64,000 bases of DNA from Apodospora peruviana (Eukaryota; Ascomycota; Sordariomycetes; Sordariales; Lasiosphaeriaceae), in NCBI GenBank assembly GCA_033439685.1, contig JAUEDM010000008.1:1488001-1552000 (forward strand), given 5' to 3'. The notes under the pieces are model-generated. The model had not been told where the DNA came from. It did no database searches and worked only from the letters and a program-made list of their open reading frames with translations. Positions within the stretch are counted from its first letter, which is position 1; every line of letters begins with the position of its first letter. The position numbers and the translations under genes were made by a program. Positions 32,630 to 43,433 of this stretch are shown one piece after another.

Positions 32630-34497
32630 TGTAGTTCAGAACTTGTTGCTAGCAGTCAGCCGTGAGGCCGTCACGGGGAAGAAACGAAGGTACTATAAGG
32701 AAACAAGGTAAGGAAAAGTAAGTAAAGTAGGTAGTTATGTTACGCGGAGAGCTGCGTTCGAATTTCGAAACCAGAAGACGACAAGGAAAATGGAGCCAAG
32801 CCGTTCTTCAAACTTGAGACAATCAAACCTTTCCAGGCCAGGTTCCAAAAATGGTCCGGGGCCATGGAATCTGAAATACAACATAATAGCTGCCTGGTAC
32901 GTGGTATCATCTAATCATCATCCCGGTTCTTTCCCCATGGGCGGGCGGGCAGGGCAGGGCAGGGCAGACATGGTCAGGGTTTGTGGTCCTTTGCGTCGCA
33001 CAAGTGTTAAACCCGAGAAATGTGTAATCCGTATGCGAACATGTTCATTCTATAGGTGGGTTGTTCGACGCCGTAGGGCTATGATGTGTGAAGCGAGAGC
33101 CAGCCACCACAGCAAGGGGCCACGGGAAAGGCTCTCCGTGCAAGCATGCTGATGAGTGGTGCGACTTGCGTAAGCGAACCGTGATGCCGTCAGACGGCAG
33201 ATCATACATGATACATCGGGCCGTTGCCGAGCCACACTCAAGTCCGAGCCAGATCCTCGTCCCATTCGCCAGCAATGCGATCAACAGGGTTCCAAGCCTG
33301 TCAACCCGGAGCCGTTTTGGGTGATATTACGGTAAGTCATCGCCCCCGTCAACATGATGTGTTAAGGTGATAGTGTAGGGCTGCAGCTCGGCTGGCTTTT
33401 CTCCGGGGCTTTGACGGCTATTAATTACTTCAAGGGTCGCTGCAGTCTGACAGCCAGGTACTTACCTACTCACCTTCGATCTGTCAACAACTTGGCTTCT
33501 GCCATCACCACTTCCCAAAATGAATGGCATAGAACCGAACCTGGAACCGGGCTATTAGGCCAGGAGGGGCAAAGATGGTGGAGCAGAAAGGCGAATAAAG
33601 GCATTCTGCTCTAATAAGAATTAATATCCAGACTTCAGCAATTGATGCGACCTCTGAAATTCCTGGAGAATCCATAGACGAGTCCTGTAAAAACACGTGG
33701 TAGACTCTTGCAATTGGCATGCTACATCAAGGCCGTCTTCCAGATCTGCGCACAATAGACCACGATATAAGGCGTGGCTGTTCCTCACTCAATCCTTTCT
33801 CTGTTTTTACCACCCATATAACTAAATATTTCATGTGGCGTCATGTCAAATGCCTGAATCCATCCACGAACCTGATCCCTGAAGGTCTCAAGCTTTTTAG
33901 TGTTACCCAGACAAGACACAAGAAATCTCCCGGCAATCCCTATTGCAACGGAAGGAAGGCCACGGGCCAGGGCTGTGGCCCGCACCTGCAGGTACCCAAT
34001 GAGGCCCAGCAGCGACGCAGCATGACTAACGTCCTCTGCTAATCCGTCTTTGTTTTACAAGGAATGCCTTATTATCCGCTGTGGGGCAATGTCAACTAGA
34101 ATTAGTGTAGCGGAGCGAAGGATCTACCCTGCCTGGGGGAGCCAAGATAGTAGCGGCCAAAGAGGGGGCCCACGTCAAGGACCCTGATCTTTCGGTGCTT
34201 CGGCGATGAGCGACAGAAAGATGTCGCCGACGCCTTATGTAGGTAGTAGTGTTTGTAACGAGTTGGACACATATATTAGCCAAGAAGACATCACCACCCT
34301 CTGATCGCATCACATGGAAGTGATAACCTCAGCCAAAGAAAAGAGAATCGAAACAACAGTCAGTGAAGACCAGGGATAATTAATACACCCGAATGCAAAG
34401 AGCATTTCGTTTCCTTATTTGCAAACCGTAACTCCTCAGCCACCAAGTCCTTAACTTGAATTAACAAGCAAATCACTACCTCAGGAAGCCAAACAAA
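32630..34497. other. Long spacer with GGGCA repeat
   Basis: 1.9 kb. It contains a G-rich run (GGGCGGGCGGGCAGGGCAG) at about 32940-32968 and no supported gene. A HGATAR site (TGATAA, 34321-34326) lies 172 bp before the DapA-family start. Confidence 0.5.
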
Positions 34498-35878
34498 ATG
34501 GCAAACCCCAAACCATCATCCCTCCCTAGGGGCATCTACACACCCCTACCGACATTCTTCCTCCCCAACACCGAGGACCTCGACATCCCCTCCTTCACAG
34601 CCCACCTCATCAACATCGTTCGGGGAGGAACCTTCCCCGTGATTGCCGGCTCGGCAGGCGAAGCGCCTCACCTCAGCGCCGCCGAACGGGTCAGTCTGAT
34701 CGCCGCAGCCCGGCAAGCGCTGACGTCAAATGGGCTAGCTCACATTCCCATCGTCGCCGGCGTCGGCGCGCCCAGCACGCGCGAGACTGTTGCGCTGGCG
34801 CGGCAAGCCGCAGAGGCGGGCGCCGATTTTGCCATGGTCGTGCCGTCTGGGCATTACGCAGGCGCGATCAAAGCGGACCGCGACGCGCTGAAGAGTTTCT
34901 TCCTGGACGTGGCTGCCGAAAGCCCGATTCCGGTTGTGCTGTACAATTTCCCTGCTGTTAGCGGAGGCATCGATTTGGATGCTGAGATGATTGTCGAGGT
35001 GGCGAAGCGGAGTGAGAATGTGGTCGGGGTGAAGCTGACGTGAGTTACACTGACTACTGGTACTATTTTCGAAGGGGATGACTTGTTTCAGTTCTGGGCT
35101 GTTGAGGTGTATTTAGTCAGATGTTGTCTGTTTGGTTTCTGTTTGGTGTCTGGCTGCCGGAGTTACATATTAGCCGCGCAAAACGGGTTTGACGACCAGA
35201 GATATTGACTGAGTTGGCGGTTTAGGTGTGCATCAGTCGGCAAGATCGCCAGGTTAGGCGCGCTGATCAACGCAGAGCCGAACTGGGGTACCAGGGATTT
35301 CTGTATCATTGATGGCTACATCGACATCCTGCTGCCGAGTATGGCTGTTGGTGCTGGAGGTGCCATCTCAGGACTTCCTAACATCGTCCCCGTGAGTAAC
35401 AAACAACCTCAAGTTACACACAACACACAACGCACCACCGAGACTGACGCAGAGTTAACTGCAGCGGACATGCGCCAAACTATGGGAGCTCTGTAACTCG
35501 GACCCGACTGGTAAAGAGACCAAGAGACTGCACAACATGCTGGCGCTAGCAGATGGCTTCGCGCAAGGAATCGGCGTAAGTTTGTTTGCTTTTCCTGGTC
35601 TTATTGTTTTGGGAGCCGTTCCGGCCGGTGCCAAACGTCATCCGATGTTTAAGGTATGTATGGCCGCTAACACGTTAATGCGGTCTCTCCTGAAACAGAT
35701 TGGGGGCATGAAGTACATTCTGTACAGAAAGTTTGGGTACCCCAAGAAGCCGCGGCGACCACTTCCGTTTGTGAGCCGAGAGACGGGAGGAGATAAGATC
35801 ATGGAGAATGTGTATTTGCAGGATATTTTGTGGGAGGAGGACCAGTTACAGAGCTTGCGTGCAATTAGGAGCGATTGA
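34498..35878 (+). CDS. DapA/DHDPS-family lyase or aldolase
   Basis: Four exons, 34498-35039, 35226-35391, 35465-35575 and 35699-35878; 332 residues. The fold signs of the class I (Schiff-base) DapA superfamily are present: GSAGEAPHLSAAER, where bacterial enzymes have GTTGE; VVLYNFP with the conserved Tyr; and VVGVKLT with the Schiff-base Lys. VGAGGAISGLPNIVP and FGYPKKPRRPL follow. Fungal members are not lysine enzymes (fungi make lysine by the aminoadipate route). They are usually 2-oxo acid aldolases/lyases of sugar-acid or hydroxyproline breakdown. The last intron (123 nt) keeps the frame open if retained. It is transcribed toward the amidohydrolase gene, 0.5 kb away. Confidence 0.88.
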
Positions 35879-36381
35879 ATGTCCTCGTACTAGTAGTTAC
35901 GTGGTCTTTACATACGCATATACACCAGAATTTTAATCATGTTCAAGGTATTCCAACGCTTGATAACTTCTCTAAAAGGGTTATTATACACCATTGCGCG
36001 GTAAATAGTTTAAACACGGTACAAGCAACAGGGACGTGAAGTACTTTCGTATGATTGACTTTCAGGAACTGAAACTGCATTTACATGTGAGTATGGACTG
36101 TAGACAGGTATTTACCGTGGAATGGTGTGAGTTGCTTTGATGATTTCGTCAAAGACTATTTCAGCTGCTCCCAGTTCATCAACTACCACTTATTTGCAAT
36201 TACCAAGCAAGATTCGGCGGATTCTTTCAAGATTTGGAGTGTCCGTAAGATGTGTTTACCATAAGACTTTTGCGGTGCCTCTGAACCAGAACCAGAGTTC
36301 ATCTTTGGTCCGCCAGTCGTTGTAGAATATGGGATTCTTAAAATGGTGAAATTAACATAAGCTACCAGGTATTATTGTCGA
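35879..36381. other. Convergent spacer
   Basis: 3' flanks of the DapA-family gene and the amidohydrolase. No gene seen. Confidence 0.5.
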
Positions 36382-38002
36382 CTACAGATTTGCAACATCA
36401 AACTCGCCCTGCTCATCCACAGTCTCCCACAACTGATTCAATGAACTCGTCCCTCGCCTAAGGAACTCGCCAAATGTCTTGTCTCCCAGCACGCCACCGT
36501 TATCCCTATCCCAGACAACTCTCCCTCTCAGGATGGTATACCTCGGCCAGTTGCAAATCTCACGGCCTTCATACGGCGTGTAGTCAGTCGCATGATGCAG
36601 CATTTCGTTGGTAAGTACAATATTCGGACGCTTGCTCTCGGGATACCAGATCACAATGTCAGCATCCGACACACCCGCAATCAGCGACCCCTTCCGGGGG
36701 TACAGCCCGTAGAGCTTGGCCGGGTTGGTGGACGAGACCTCGACAAACTTGGTGAGGGGCAATCTTCGCGAGGAAAACACCAAAGGCAACCTAGTCTCGA
36801 TGCCCGGAATACCGTTGGGGATGTGCCGGAACTGGCCGACGGGGTGCTCGTGGGTGATGCACGTCTTCTTGCCGCTTTCCGCGTCGTCGTAGTTGAAGGG
36901 GCAGTGGTCCGAAGATAGCACGGCGAACGTGCCGTTGCGCAAGCCTGTCCAGATCACTTCTTGTGACTCCTTGTCACGTGGCGGTGGCGAGCAAACACAC
37001 TTGGCACCTTCGAAACCTGGCTTGTCGAGATCGTCGCGGGTGAGGAAGAGGTACTGGGGGCATGTTTCGGCATAGATGGGTTGCCCGTTTGTTTGGGCCT
37101 GTCTGATGCGGAGAGTGGCACCCGGGTCGCTGACGTGGACCAGAAGGATGGGGGTGTTGGCTATTAGGGAGGAGAGAGCAATGGCGCGGTTTGTAGCTTC
37201 AGCCTCGAGAACTGGCGGTCGTGAATGGGAGTGGTATTTCGGCGCAACGAGGTCCCGGGCCTCAAGCTGATCGGTCAGCCAGTTGAGAATGTCGCCGTTC
37301 TCGGCGTGGATCATGGTCAAGATATGCTCCCGCCGGGCCTTGAGAAGGACAGATAGGATTTGATCATCGCGGAGTTGCAGGGCGGCGTACGTCATGTAGA
37401 TCTTGAGGGATGTGACGCCTTCCTCGTCTCTCAGGGATACTAATTCGGCCAGAGCCTGCTCAGAGGGGTTCCCCATGAGCAGATGGAAACCATAGTCACA
37501 ATAACTGTTGTCCCTTGCACGTTCGTGCGTCTCGGCGAGCGCTCTGAGCAGCGAAGGCTCGGATCTCTGCTGAGGCGCAAAGCCAATGATGGTGGTGCAA
37601 CCTCCAGCAATGGCCGATCGGGTTCCTAGTATTACGAGTTGGCGTCTGTGCAGCCAGAGAGTCTTGCCCAATGGATAATGCCCATACCTGTCTCATAGGT
37701 GTCTGATGATGTTCCTTTCCCGAACATGGCGGGTTCCTGGAGGTGAACATGGCAGTCTACGCCGCCGGGCTGGTTCATTGTTAGGAGGGGCGCTTTGGAA
37801 TCAGTCGGGCTAGGAAGAGACAAACAGTTACATAGCCTCCCTCGGCATCGATGATACGCTTCGCATTTGCAGTTGCGAGACTCCCGGATGGCGCGAGGAG
37901 GACGATCTTCTCGTCTTTGATGGCTATATCGTAACTAGCCACGTCGACGGCGGTGACGCAGATGCCGTTGGTGACGACAAGGTCGTAGGTGAAGGTGTCC
38001 AT
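36382..38002 (-). CDS. Dihydropyrimidinase/hydantoinase-type cyclic amidohydrolase
   Basis: Three exons on the minus strand: 38002-37826, 37769-37688 and 37625-36382; introns 56 and 62 nt; 500 residues. The metal-binding residues of the cyclic-amidohydrolase family are all present: HVH (His66, His68), SLKIYMTY with the carboxylated Lys161, MIHAENGD (His193), LLVHVSD (His250) and SSDHCPFNY (Asp326). Such enzymes open ring amides of dihydrouracil, hydantoins or related ureides. The exon 1 donor GTTTGT was preferred over GTAACT because it gives GGYVTPGGVDCHVHL, the family pattern. It shares a 0.59-kb promoter region with the Zn2Cys6 regulator on the other strand. The ring substrate cannot be told from sequence alone; allantoinase is less likely given the SSDHCPFNY motif. 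Confidence 0.92.
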
Positions 38003-38593
38003 TTTTGTTTATGAATCTCGGTTCTCGATAGTCTGAGCCCCTGGAGACGCCATCATCATCAAGAACTATATGGCCGTCCATGACCATGTATCGGAGGGCC
38101 AAAGTTGATGCGTAATGGCGTGACTAAAATGCTGCAAATGTGCTCGATAACAACGCACGATGGGAGTGGACGGAGTATTGGTGGAATGGTAGACAGCCGA
38201 CATGTCGGCGAGCTGATAAGATAAGGTAGGTGAGGACCGTCGAACCGATCGGACGATATCCCACGGGAACAGGTGGGGCGCTGCGGGTGGGGCACGCGGA
38301 TTGCGGATTACGGAGGCAGGCGGAGGCAGGCAGGGGTCTTTTCTTTAGCGCTTCAACCTCCCCGAGCTGTCAACTCCGAAGATCCTCCAGGTTCTCACCA
38401 AACAACTCCACTATCGGACCAAATACCCCATGCTCCGCGATGGTAGGCCCTCCTACTGCTTGGCTCTTCCGACTGGTGTCTCCGGCCATGGAGATGGCAA
38501 TCTCCTTCTGTTCCTGCTCGGGACAGATCAGGGTCAGACGGGATGCAGCGTTCGGTCCCGGGTCTGTGGAACTTCACTACTGGTAACCCGTAA
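38003..38593. promoter_or_regulatory. Divergent promoter with four GATA-type sites
   Basis: Separates the amidohydrolase from the Zn2Cys6 regulator. HGATAR sites, the target of AreA/Nit2 nitrogen regulators, lie at 38026-38031, 38145-38150, 38214-38219 and 38219-38224; the last two overlap. About 1.7 sites would be expected by chance in this length on both strands, so the excess is modest. Confidence 0.5.
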
Positions 38594-40827
38594 ATGCAGC
38601 GACTTACAAGAGCCCAGGCAGCTTGTGCGTATCTTCATCTCTCCACCCTTGCCGAACGGGACTTGCTAACACACGATACACTCATCGCAGCTAGGGTTGC
38701 CTGCACCATCTGCCACCAGCGAAAGGTCCGATGCGACGCCCACGATGTCGGTATCCCTTGTACCAACTGCCGGAGCGCGTCGCGAGCCGACGCCTGTCGA
38801 CCCCACCAGAAACGGAAGCGTATCCCGAAAAGCGCCACGGCCGTGAGATCACAGCCCCGGCCCGAGTCGTCCGACGCGGAACTAGCATCGTCTTCAAGGC
38901 CAGCGACAGGGACAACGACCACCTCCGTACCGCCGAGGCATGCTCTATCCCAGACGCCGCTCGGGATACCTCCTGTCGTCCGCGTGCCGATCGATGCCTC
39001 TGCCGAGGACGGCGCCCTGCTCTACAAACGACATCTGGTCGAGTTCGTTGATCAGCCGCACATCGAGGAAAGGCCCATAGACAAAAATGCGAGGATTGCC
39101 TATATTGGTTCGTCGTTATACACATATGCCCGACAGTCCTGGTCTGCCACTGACATGTTGTGTGGATCGTATATACAGGCACCCAGGTCTCGAATCTCAA
39201 CTTCCTCGCCGGTCAGCATTTCGGCGAGAGAACCTCGCGCGTCTGCCATTATCCCACCAACAAGCTCGACCGCCGCGAAACATGTTACGAGCCCGATCGA
39301 TTACCCGTCGAAGCTTTTCAGCTCCCTTCTCGCGTCGTGGTGGACCAGCTTTTAGACGCGTACTTTGCACATGTCAACCCCGGTTTCCCGGTTGTCGACG
39401 AAGACATATTTGTCGCCCAATACCGGGCCCGTGATCCCCAGAATCCCCCGTCGCTACTCCTTCTCCACGCTATTCTCGTCGTAGGAGCTCACGTGTTGTT
39501 CGATCCGCCCGAGCGAGAGACCATAAAGGCGACTTTTTTCCGTCGCGCCAAGAGTCTCTTCGACGCCAGGTTCGAGCGCAACCGTGACACCATCGTTCAG
39601 GCGGCCTTGCTTTTGAGTTGGCACGCCGACGGCCCGGAAGACGTGGCGGCCAACGCCTGGTTCTGGATAGGCGTCGCCGTGCGGACGGCCGCGGGGCTCG
39701 GTATGCACCGGGATGCGGACGAGAGCACGATCGTCCCTCATAATAAGCGCATGTGGAGGAGGGTGTTTTGGCTGCTCTTCCAGTGCGACGTGCTGCTCTC
39801 CCTGCAGTACGGACGTCCGCAGTCGCTCCACCTCCAGGATAGTGACGTCAAGCCGCTGCAGGCTTCCGACTTCCAGGACTGCGGGAAGAACACGCAGGTT
39901 GTCTACGTCGTCCACACGACCAAGCTGTGCGTGATCATGTCCCACGGGCTACGGGAAAGGTTCAGACTAGCTTCAACGACGCAGAGTCGGCAGGATGCAC
40001 TCCGGAAGCTGGACGATTCGCTAGCGCAGTGGTCCCTGCAGCTGCCGGAGTCGCTCCATATGCGGCCGGCTGCGTCCCTGGATCTGTGGCCGGCCTGTCT
40101 CCAGCTGCACTACAACATGGCGTTGCTGCTTCTCCACCGGTCGGCTCCCACGGATCAACAGGCTGTTGCTACACGTGAGGACGCCGAGATATGTGCGATG
40201 GCGGCTAGCTTCATCCAGTCCATATTTCAGGGTATCTGCGACAGAGGCGAGCTGCGAAGCTTGTGGCTTTCGGTGGTCAACTGCATCTTCACCGCCCTGA
40301 TACAGCTCAACGTGGAGGTCCGCACGTCCAACGCCCTGGTGGCGGTGCCGGCGCTCATGCGCTACGACGCTGCGATCGAGTCCCTAAGGCAACTGGCCGA
40401 GTACTGGCCGAATGCGCAGCCGATTCTGCTGTTCTTTGAGAGTGTAAGGAGTTCCAAGCGGCCTGGCGGACAGACGGAAAGAGGGAGCCTGGTGGATCAC
40501 GATGTCCCGCCCAACTCTACGGAGTGGCCGGGTAGACCACCACAGCAGCCAGTATCGCAAACGGCCATTCCTGATATAAATCACATGGCCGAGGGAGCGT
40601 TGCGAATGGATGTCATTATGGATCCGGCAGCAGCAAGCGCAGAAAACAACTTTGTGCCGCCTGTTGCGGGTCCTTCGTCGCAGCACCTGTCTTCCGGCCA
40701 CCACCGTGGGCAGCAAGAGCAACAACTCGGGCACGGAGTGGCAGATTTTGCTGAAGCATGGCACGCATGGCGGAGCACCTACTGGCAGCAGGCGGATCTC
40801 ACTGATGACTTTCTGTTTACGTTCTGA
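38594..40827 (+). CDS. Zn2Cys6 fungal transcription factor with Fungal_trans domain
   Basis: Three exons, 38594-38624, 38691-39107 and 39179-40827; 698 residues. The zinc cluster CTICHQRKVRCDAHD... has the spacing C-x2-C-x6-C-x8-C-x2-C-x8-C right after the first intron. Basic residues follow (HQKRKRIPK). The middle region carries the regulatory domain shared by this family, with YIGTQVSNLNFL, FAHVNPGFPVVDE, GPEDVAANAWFWIGVAVRTAAGLGMH and MWRRVFWLLF. The first intron (66 nt, branch GCTAAC) is a multiple of three and has no stop, so an unspliced form would insert 22 residues before the zinc cluster. Its position between the amidohydrolase and dioxygenase genes makes it the likely pathway-specific regulator of this group. 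Confidence 0.9.
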
Positions 40828-41056
40828 GAGTACGAAATACATGGTCAATATTTATTTTCTCTGCCCGCCCAAATTTGCCTGGGTCGTCTCCGTCAGGGAC
40901 AGTGATGCAACAACTCTTAGTTATGCACATGAACCAAGCTGTTCTTCCGCACTCTGACGCCAGTGCTCTTATTTAACAGGCATTCGATATGTCATTTTCT
41001 TCATATATTTACTTTTATTTGCATCCATGTCCCCTCCTTCCTTCCCGGGCAGTCTT

Positions 41057-42490
41057 TCAGCAGAGACCCAGCTGAGCTCGCGCCACGTCCCGCTGGCACT
41101 CCCCGTCGTCCTCCTCCACCTTGGCCGGGATCGGCTTGTTTGCCAATGGCGTCAGGCGGAAAGCATGGCGCCGCTCACCGGCCGGGTAGTCGAGCGTTTG
41201 CGAGTGGTGGACGACCCGCTGGTCCCATACCAGCACCTTGTCGAGGTTAAAGTCAGCAGAACATACCACATAGCGGGGGGCGGCCTTGCTGGTCAAAGAC
41301 TTACTGTGCCTGTCTCGTAGCGCACTCGGCACTGAAAGTCCTGGCGCTTGGCGATGTGGTCGAATAGGAACTTGAGCAGGTAGTCGGACTCTTCCTGGTC
41401 GAAGCCGACGATGCTCTTTGTGTAGACGGGGTTGACATCTATGTTTCCCCCACAACCACAACAGTTAGTGCTGGCTGTCCATTTCTGTTCAGAGGTTTTT
41501 TGGGCTGGGTTGGGTGTGTGTGTGTGTGTGTGTGTACGTACAAAGTGCCTTCTCCTTGGTCACAGGATGGACGATGACGACAGGGTGTTCTTGCACCAGC
41601 TCCTGGCGGCGCATCACGGCCGCCTCGCCGTTGTTCTTGAGCTCTTGCGATACGCCGTCGTTGTTGCTGTGGATGGCCGTCAGGCCCTCGAGGCGCTTGC
41701 GGAAGCGAGGCGAGAGCGACTTGTACGCCTGGACGCTGGAGCTGACGAGCGTGTCACCACCGGCCGCCTCGGGCGACTCGAGCATGCAGATGAATGTCGT
41801 TCCTGGCGGTTGGGGCTCGGGGGTCTGGTCGCTGTGCCATTGCACCGGGGAGCGGCCCTTCCAGGATTTGCGGACTCGGAGGTCGCTTTTTGAAGGAAAG
41901 TCAGTATGAAAGAGGTAAAATTAAAGCGGAAAGTCGGGAAACTTCTTACTCGGCGTGGTCGTAGATGATCATGTGCTCGGGGGAACCGCCGGCGGGGTGC
42001 GGCGCCCAGCCGTGGATGTGCAACGGCCCGAAGTGGCGGACGATTTCTTTTTGCTTCTCGAAGCCGATGTCGCCAAAGTCTTGGTCGCGGAAGACGAGGG
42101 CGCCGCGCTGGGCTGCATAGACCGCCAGCTCGTCGAGGCCCGCGGGCGAGAGCTGCGAGAGCTGCACGCCAAACACTTCTGTGCCGACATGGGGAGAGAG
42201 ATCGACGACCTTCGTGGCTGTCGACAAGAGGTTGGAGAGCGTAGGATCGGCGCGGTGACCTGCGGTCAATCAGTAATTATTCTTCTTTGAAGGGGAAGGG
42301 TTGCCAACTATTACGTACCGGGATCAAAATGCTGAAACTCGCCAATGTCTTCCACCTTCTCCAGGGGGTCATAGAACGGTAGGTACTCTGGGTACAAGGC
42401 GGATCCGTCTGGGTTCTTCGCACGGACAGCCTTGGCCTTGGGTGCTACCGGTACCGCCGTGACGGTCTGGGTCATGGTCATGGTTGCCAT
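41057..42490 (-). CDS. TauD-family 2-oxoglutarate-dependent dioxygenase (sulfonate dioxygenase-like)
   Basis: Five exons on the minus strand: 42490-42319, 42259-41950, 41885-41542, 41438-41305 and 41236-41057; introns 59, 64, 103 and 68 nt; 379 residues. The iron ligands are VQWHSD (His178, Asp180) and a distal His (HH, 330-331). Arg343/347 in ERRHAFRLTP can bind 2-oxoglutarate. The N-terminal part (YPEYLPFYDPL, VGTEVFGVQLSQLS, VFRDQDF) is that of fungal sulfonate/taurine dioxygenases such as yeast Jlp1. Relatives oxidise an aliphatic carbon next to sulfur, nitrogen or oxygen and release sulfite or an amine. The third intron begins GTACGT and runs straight into a (GT/AC)n repeat. The gene is divergent from the Dal5-type permease. 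Confidence 0.92.
41514..41535. repeat. GT microsatellite inside an intron
   Basis: Eleven GT units on the plus strand. It directly abuts the 5' splice site (GTACGT on the minus strand) of the third intron of the dioxygenase gene. Confidence 0.95.
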
Positions 42491-43433
42491 TGGTGGGGAT
42501 CGGATTCGGGTGTGTTACCCGGTTGCTAGGGTTGTTTGGGCAGGTTGATGCGTGATGTCTGCGTTGGGTAGTTGCTTTGGGATTTGGAAAGTAATAAAGG
42601 TGATTGAGGTTAAGAGTCTTGTTGCCAAAGACCAACAGGGCCTGGGTTTATATGACCATCTTCCTCAAGATGAGTCCAGCGTTTTCGGTCGAGAGATGGC
42701 GCTTCGGCTCCCCGCGTGGCGGCACGATGGTGCCAGACTTGCATCTTCATGGCCGAAGGCTGCGGAGAAAGTGATCCTCGGCAATTCGAGCCCTTCGGTC
42801 CACTAACTTGGTTTTCCTAGAATTGATACCATTCACAGTGCAAGGCAACGAATGCCTATCTCTCGCTATCGCCTGCTGCCGCTCTCAAGCACCGAAGCAC
42901 CGAGTTATCCTGGCATTCTTGGCATCGTCGGCGTCGAGGAGATAGTGCTTCAAGGGTGGAGCGGGCATGCAGGCTTGCCATGCGGTTGATTCTGTTCGTG
43001 GAGACTCTTCCTAGCATCATTCCACCACTCCACAACGCCGAGAAAGACGAGGAATACGTTAATATTTTGACTCAACTGAGGTACTCATAAACACTTGGCG
43101 CTACTATCTTATCTGTTAGCCATCTGGGTATCGGTATCTGGAGAGGACTGCTAGCTAGTCCCTTGGATTGGAAATGCAGTCCCGGTTGACTGGTTTTAAG
43201 TATGCCGCATGGCAAGTGATCCGCAACAACCCTTGCTAGCTCAATATTGTGTCTAGTTGCTGAGAAATGATATCGATAAGATGATGTTGCGGTCAACGGT
43301 CATGGCGGTTGCAACTTGAGTACTTAATCCTTTCGAAGGAAGCATACCTTTGCCCTGTATTTTGATCCCAGGCCAGCATCGGTTCGCCATTTCCCCAACC
43401 ATCAGATCACCAAGAGACGCAACATCGTCCAAG
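42491..43433. promoter_or_regulatory. Divergent promoter of dioxygenase and permease genes, with GATA-type sites
   Basis: 0.94 kb. HGATAR sites are at 42940-42945, 43273-43278 and, on the minus strand, 43104-43109 and 43109-43114 (overlapping pair). Chance expectation is about 2.8, so this is weak evidence by itself. No ORF of note. Confidence 0.4.

Noticed and set aside
34498..38002. Lysine or allantoin pathway identity for the DapA-family and amidohydrolase genes
   Set aside because: Fungi do not make lysine by the DapA route, and the amidohydrolase keeps the hydantoinase/dihydropyrimidinase motif pattern rather than a clear allantoinase pattern.
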